From Plakobranchus ocellatus (Eukaryota > Mollusca > Gastropoda > Plakobranchidae): a stretch of 23,560 bases of DNA. Of the stretch, positions 19,593-23,560 are shown one piece after another. The stretch is from NCBI GenBank assembly GCA_019648995.1, contig BLXT01002457.1, positions 349,186-372,745 of the forward strand, given 5' to 3'. The translations under genes and the position numbers were made by a program. The stretch's first letter is position 1. Each line of letters begins with the position of its first letter. Under the pieces are notes generated by a model. The model did not search any database. It had not been told where the DNA came from and saw nothing but the letters and a program-made list of their open reading frames with translations.

Positions 19593-22055
19593 CCTCAGGC
19601 CTGTAAAAATGCGAACTGGAGCCTTTCTTTTCTTTTACATGCTTTGATGGGTAAATGTGTGTGTGTGGTTTTTTTTTTTTTCTTACTTTTGGTGGGAGCT
19701 GGGGAAGAAATATCGTTGAACGAAGGATCTGATCTAAAGCTCAGTGTATACAATTTAGAACCGAGTAACAAAAATGTTTAAATGCTTACAAGAGATCAAG
19801 TAATAAAGAGGTGATATCATATGGGACAGAAAGAGAAAGATCTAGGCCAGTCCAAGCCCTTTTGTATTGTGTGCAGGGGAATGTGCAAATGCTCAATGGA
19901 AGTTTCGGAGACAGATTGTGCAAGAAATTTTAGTGCTGCACTTCAGCTCGGGCATTAACCCTTTCAGGGGGTTTCATGGAGACTTGTCAAAAAGGTGAGG
20001 CACAGCTGTTTCTTGAAGGACCATTTCTCCAGTTCCCCAGTCCTCCTAGGGCCTTAATGAGCTTTGGTTATGGATGAGCGCACTCATTAAGAAAGGTGGA
20101 TTATTTATTTGAAAACTTATATAATTTTATTTAATTTAAACACCCAATAACTCATTACACATTGATGCTAAAATTTTCTAACAAAAACCTGGTAAAAATT
20201 TTGGAAAAGCTCTTTCATCCAATACTGAATACAACATTATAGCATTTAAAACAATGCATTTTTTTGTCTGTCTAAATATATACATGACATGCATTTAAAA
20301 TGGTTATAAATTAATTTGAAATACCATTGTAGCTCTCCAAAGCAATCAAATGAAAAAAGAAAACCGTAGGCCTACATGATAAGAAGAAAAAACCTTCACT
20401 TTTTTAAACTGAAATTTCCTGAAGTCACCATAGATAAATATTTTGCTACAAAGCATCAAAAATCAACACTATCAAAAAATTGATTTCAAGTCTGTAAACT
20501 AATATATGTATGTTCCTTTGACTCAATAGCCCTACATTATAAATATCAGGTTTAGAAAAAAAGGTCAAAATGATTTCATAAAACTCTTCAATTATTCTTC
20601 AATAGGAGGTGTTGATTAAAAATCAGCATATTCTAAATAATATTAGGAAACATTATTTTAGAAGATGTAGATTACTACAAGTACAAGAAAGGCACACCCA
20701 TCTTCTTAAAATGTGAATAGATAGGATCTCATCTGTAACAAAATATTTTGATAGTAAGACAATTTAATGAAGGTTTTATTTTTCATCTTAAGCTGAGACT
20801 TTTCAACAAAAATGTAGGGTAAGCCCTGAATAAGTTTTTTGAGAATGCTCTAAGTGACAGAAAATGCAGTATCACACGTTCAATACTTTATATTGGAAGG
20901 TTTTAAAATATTCCTGCCTAAAATATTTAAAAAAAAACTGCCTCGATCATAATAGATTATTTGGTATACTGTAGCAAATTCCTTGGTGGATAATAGAAGA
21001 TTGTGTTCATATACAGCCAAAATAATTTGCATATAAATTCAAAACAGAAGCATTGAAGACTTCAAGTAAATAGGAAAGACTAGAAGTCTAAATTTTGACA
21101 TAGCATGCCTTAACTTTGCAATTTTTTGAGAATATCAAAGCAACCACACAAGATAAACTGCACTCAATTTGTCTATCTCTCCTGAACAAAGTTTTCAGTC
21201 AACCTTTAGCTTGTTCGGATGAAAAGTTGTAAGAACTTTAAGAAGACAAAAATAATTTTATAACTGTTGAAAAAAATGGAGTTACTTATGAAAATGTATG
21301 AAAATAGCAACTTTCCTTCAAGATATAAAAACAATTCTTTGACAGGGATGAAGTCCGAAAATCACTTTCTCAAAATGCTTTGTCATTAAAAAAAACTTTT
21401 TAGATGTTAATGCTTTTGAAAATTGCAATTAAAAAAGCAAATTAAACTGAAAATTTAAGCCCCTTTAAGTTGGCTAAGCAGGAGAAAACGCTTGACTGCA
21501 CATGACTGCACATCAATTAGGGAGAGTATTGGGCATAAAATTTGTAACCTGAGAAGAGTCAACCAGCAAGCCTGCACACAAACTACATGTCTTCAGTGGA
21601 AGAGAGGAGATACATAGCCGTAGAGGTGAGAGGTTGTTGACTCTACTCTGTCATTCACAATGTATTTCCATTAATTTGAATCTAAGGATCCCTAAATTGG
21701 GTCCAGGGGAGGAAGTGACTCCACTCTGTCTGCACATTAATAATTTGTTAACAAAAAGATGTGCAACATTTCTTGAAGAAATGCACAGTTATAATAAATT
21801 TTATTTGAATTGTGACGAAAATATAAAATATAGGCCCAGTTTAAATCTTCAGATGGTGACACCTTACTAGGATTGTGTTTCAGAAAGAGCAGTGAGTTTG
21901 AGGTAAATCACTGTGATTACATAAATAATGGTTCTGTGATGTGGAACTCCTCCCAATCATTCATAGAGTTTTAACTGTTTATACATCACTCAACTTTGGA
22001 CTCTTGTCCAGAAAAATTCTCAATATATACTATTCTCAAAATACTATCTTTCATT
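19593..22055. other. AT-rich region without recognisable genes
   Basis: It holds a TG/T run near 19650-19682, a 9-bp inverted repeat CTTAATGAG/CTCATTAAG at 20053-20091, and many A/T homopolymers. The 78-codon frame at 21634-21870 has no recognisable family and no splice context. I see no RNA gene. Confidence 0.7.
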
Positions 22056-22059
22056 TTAA

Positions 22060-22700
22060 ACTTATTATCAGGTGCAAGTGCGTTCCATAAGTTGTGAGCA
22101 CAAATCTTAGTTTTATTTAATACAGAATGAATGAACATACATTATGCTTTAATTAGATCTTTACCAATCCTCGTCTCCTTGAGAGGTTACATATATATTT
22201 AAATACTTGTCTTTCACCATGCATCCACATTTTGACATTCCTTCAACATATTAGTAGTCCCCTTTGGACATTTTCTTTTGCTGTTGATTGATATTTCCTT
22301 GTAGGATGCCATACAACATTACCATTACAGTGAGGTCTAACAGAGGCATCATACAATTTGAAAAAAGCAAATTTCTTTTTGAAGGCAAAAACTTTTTTTA
22401 ATAATTCCAATCCCTTGATTTGCTTTATTTATTACTCTCTGAATGTGAAATCAAAAAATCTCACTTCTATTAAATGTCATTTCTACTTCTTTGTGTTCTT
22501 TACGTCATGTTTTATTGATTGTTCCTTTTTCCAGTTTTAACTATGGACTCCTTTATAATAAGGATTCTGATTGCCAGTATGAATGACCTTACATTTTGAT
22601 CAGTCAACACTTACTCTCCATAAAAGCTTTTAATAAATCTAAAGATTTTTTTTTTTAATGTGGACATTGTTGATGAGATCAGATCCCTAAAGTAAACTGC
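22060..22700 (-). pseudogene. Decayed LINE reverse-transcriptase relic (Jockey/CR1/L2-like)
   Basis: Minus-strand fragments in the expected order resemble the end of a non-LTR RT. A DLISST piece lies near 22690. WRVSVD, a stop, then SKCKVIHTGNQNP is at 22620-22561. INKANQGIGIIKKSF is at 22432-22382. AFFKLYDASVRPHCNG followed by NVVWHPTRKYQSTAKENVQR is at 22368-22261. After a frame change, TTNMLKECQNVDAW is at 22258-22217, DLIKA is near 22160, and HNLWNALAP is near 22100. The family pattern CKVMHIG...NKANxxLGLIKRSF...LYKSLVRPHLEYGNVVWHP is characteristic of the Jockey superfamily. Several stops and frame changes and compressed spacing show a dead, 5'-truncated copy. No poly-A tail or target duplication was located. 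Confidence 0.75.
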
Positions 22701-23535
22701 ATCTTAATCAGTAACGGTAAAAATGTAATTAAAATGTCTTAAATATTATGCGTACAAATGAATGAAGCTTTAATTGTTATGCAATACTGAGGATTAAGGA
22801 AGGGTGAATGGTTGTTTGAGCATCTGGGGAAAGAATATCTAGATCTGTATATATACATATGGTAAGTTTCCGTTTTGACATTGTGTAGATCTACTTAAAC
22901 TAGATCCAAGATGTAGAGCACTCATCTTGGTATTCTTTCATTCAACTGCAAACTCACCACCATTCTTTACTATTCAGACACCTATTCATTTTTGTGACTT
23001 TCTACATACAATCCAATTATTCTTTAGAAAGCAATTGATGCACAACAATAAAGAAAAAGCTGTTACAAAAATTTATAGTAACCAGGAAAGAACATAAAAT
23101 CTAAAATTAAAATCCTTTTCTGTTTTACCGTTGCAATGCTCCTAGTTTAAAGTTTCATGTTTTATCATTGTTTTAAAATGATGAAAATTTTATTTATGAG
23201 AAATTTGGACTGGTGGCGAGAAAACTTCCTATTGTGTCTTCCTATTAACTGACTCGTGATCTTTCTTGCATCATTAAATGTCTAGAGAGATATGTAGATA
23301 AAATTATCCAGAGATAGTTCTCGTAAAATCTCTAACCACAAATTTTTTTTTTACCTTCAAGCATTGAGATGGGAAACAATATCTTAAGAAAACCCTTTAG
23401 CTCCTATTTTCTTTGCTCTGTCAAAGCCTTGAAACACCAATTCGTTTTCTTAGGCAAACTTTTTCACTGTAAATATGATGTTTCCACTTCTGCACACAAT
23501 GTCTAACATCTTTATATGCCTATTTCCATCTTATT
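22701..23535. other. AT-rich sequence, nothing recognised
   Basis: Contains scattered TCTAGATC words (about 22838 and 22890) and homopolymer runs. No coding exon or RNA signal can be supported. Confidence 0.65.
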
Positions 23536-23560
23536 TCTCTCTCTCTCTCTCTCTCTCTCT
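23536..23560. repeat. (TC)n microsatellite at window edge
   Basis: A perfect alternating TC tract of 25 bases runs into the right boundary, so its full length is unknown. Confidence 0.97.

Noticed and set aside
21634-21870. 78-codon plus-strand frame
   Set aside because: No domain, no splice signals of note, and composition matches its noncoding surroundings.

Overview
The window looks like AT-rich intergenic and intronic DNA from an invertebrate animal, most likely a mollusc and perhaps a heterobranch gastropod. The organism call is an inference from spliced genes with ordinary GT-AG introns, many small repeats, frequent (GATCTA)n palindromes, TAGGCCTA-type words, and a tRNA-derived SINE. 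No bacterial gene layout is present.

The only host gene I can read with confidence is on the minus strand. Six coding exons between 9455 and 1692 join in frame to the first 251 residues of a DHRS7-type short-chain dehydrogenase/reductase, a membrane-anchored SDR. It has a complete N-terminal membrane anchor, a TGASSGIG cofactor motif, NNAG, the Asn-Ser-Tyr-Lys catalytic set and PGPV. The C-terminal exon or exons lie beyond the left edge. Introns carry a 55-bp minisatellite with a 110-bp higher-order period, a tRNA-derived SINE, and fragments of a pogo/Tc1-like repeat.

Layout: 1-195 short tandem array; 242-680 a terminal-inverted-repeat MITE with TA duplications; 1692-9455 the DHRS7-like gene; 9581-10150 a degenerate roughly 34-bp tandem array split by a probable 319-bp inverted-repeat insertion; 10200-12345 a broken Ty3/gypsy-like retroelement fossil with a 79-base assembly gap; 12.4-17.2 kb mostly unannotated DNA with a CACGTG pair, (GATCTA)n tracts and two small direct duplications; 17.5-19.6 kb a repeat field that includes four tandem copies of a roughly 382-bp unit; 19.6-22.0 kb AT-rich sequence without recognisable genes; about 22.06-22.7 kb a decayed LINE reverse-transcriptase relic on the minus strand; a CT microsatellite at the right edge.

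No multi-gene system is apparent. The points most worth a second look are the 382-bp array with related short reading frames, the inverted-repeat insertion inside a minisatellite, the 16-bp inverted repeat just ahead of the gag frame, and the possibility that the DHRS7-like gene has an upstream noncoding exon, which would place the retroelement in its 5' intron.
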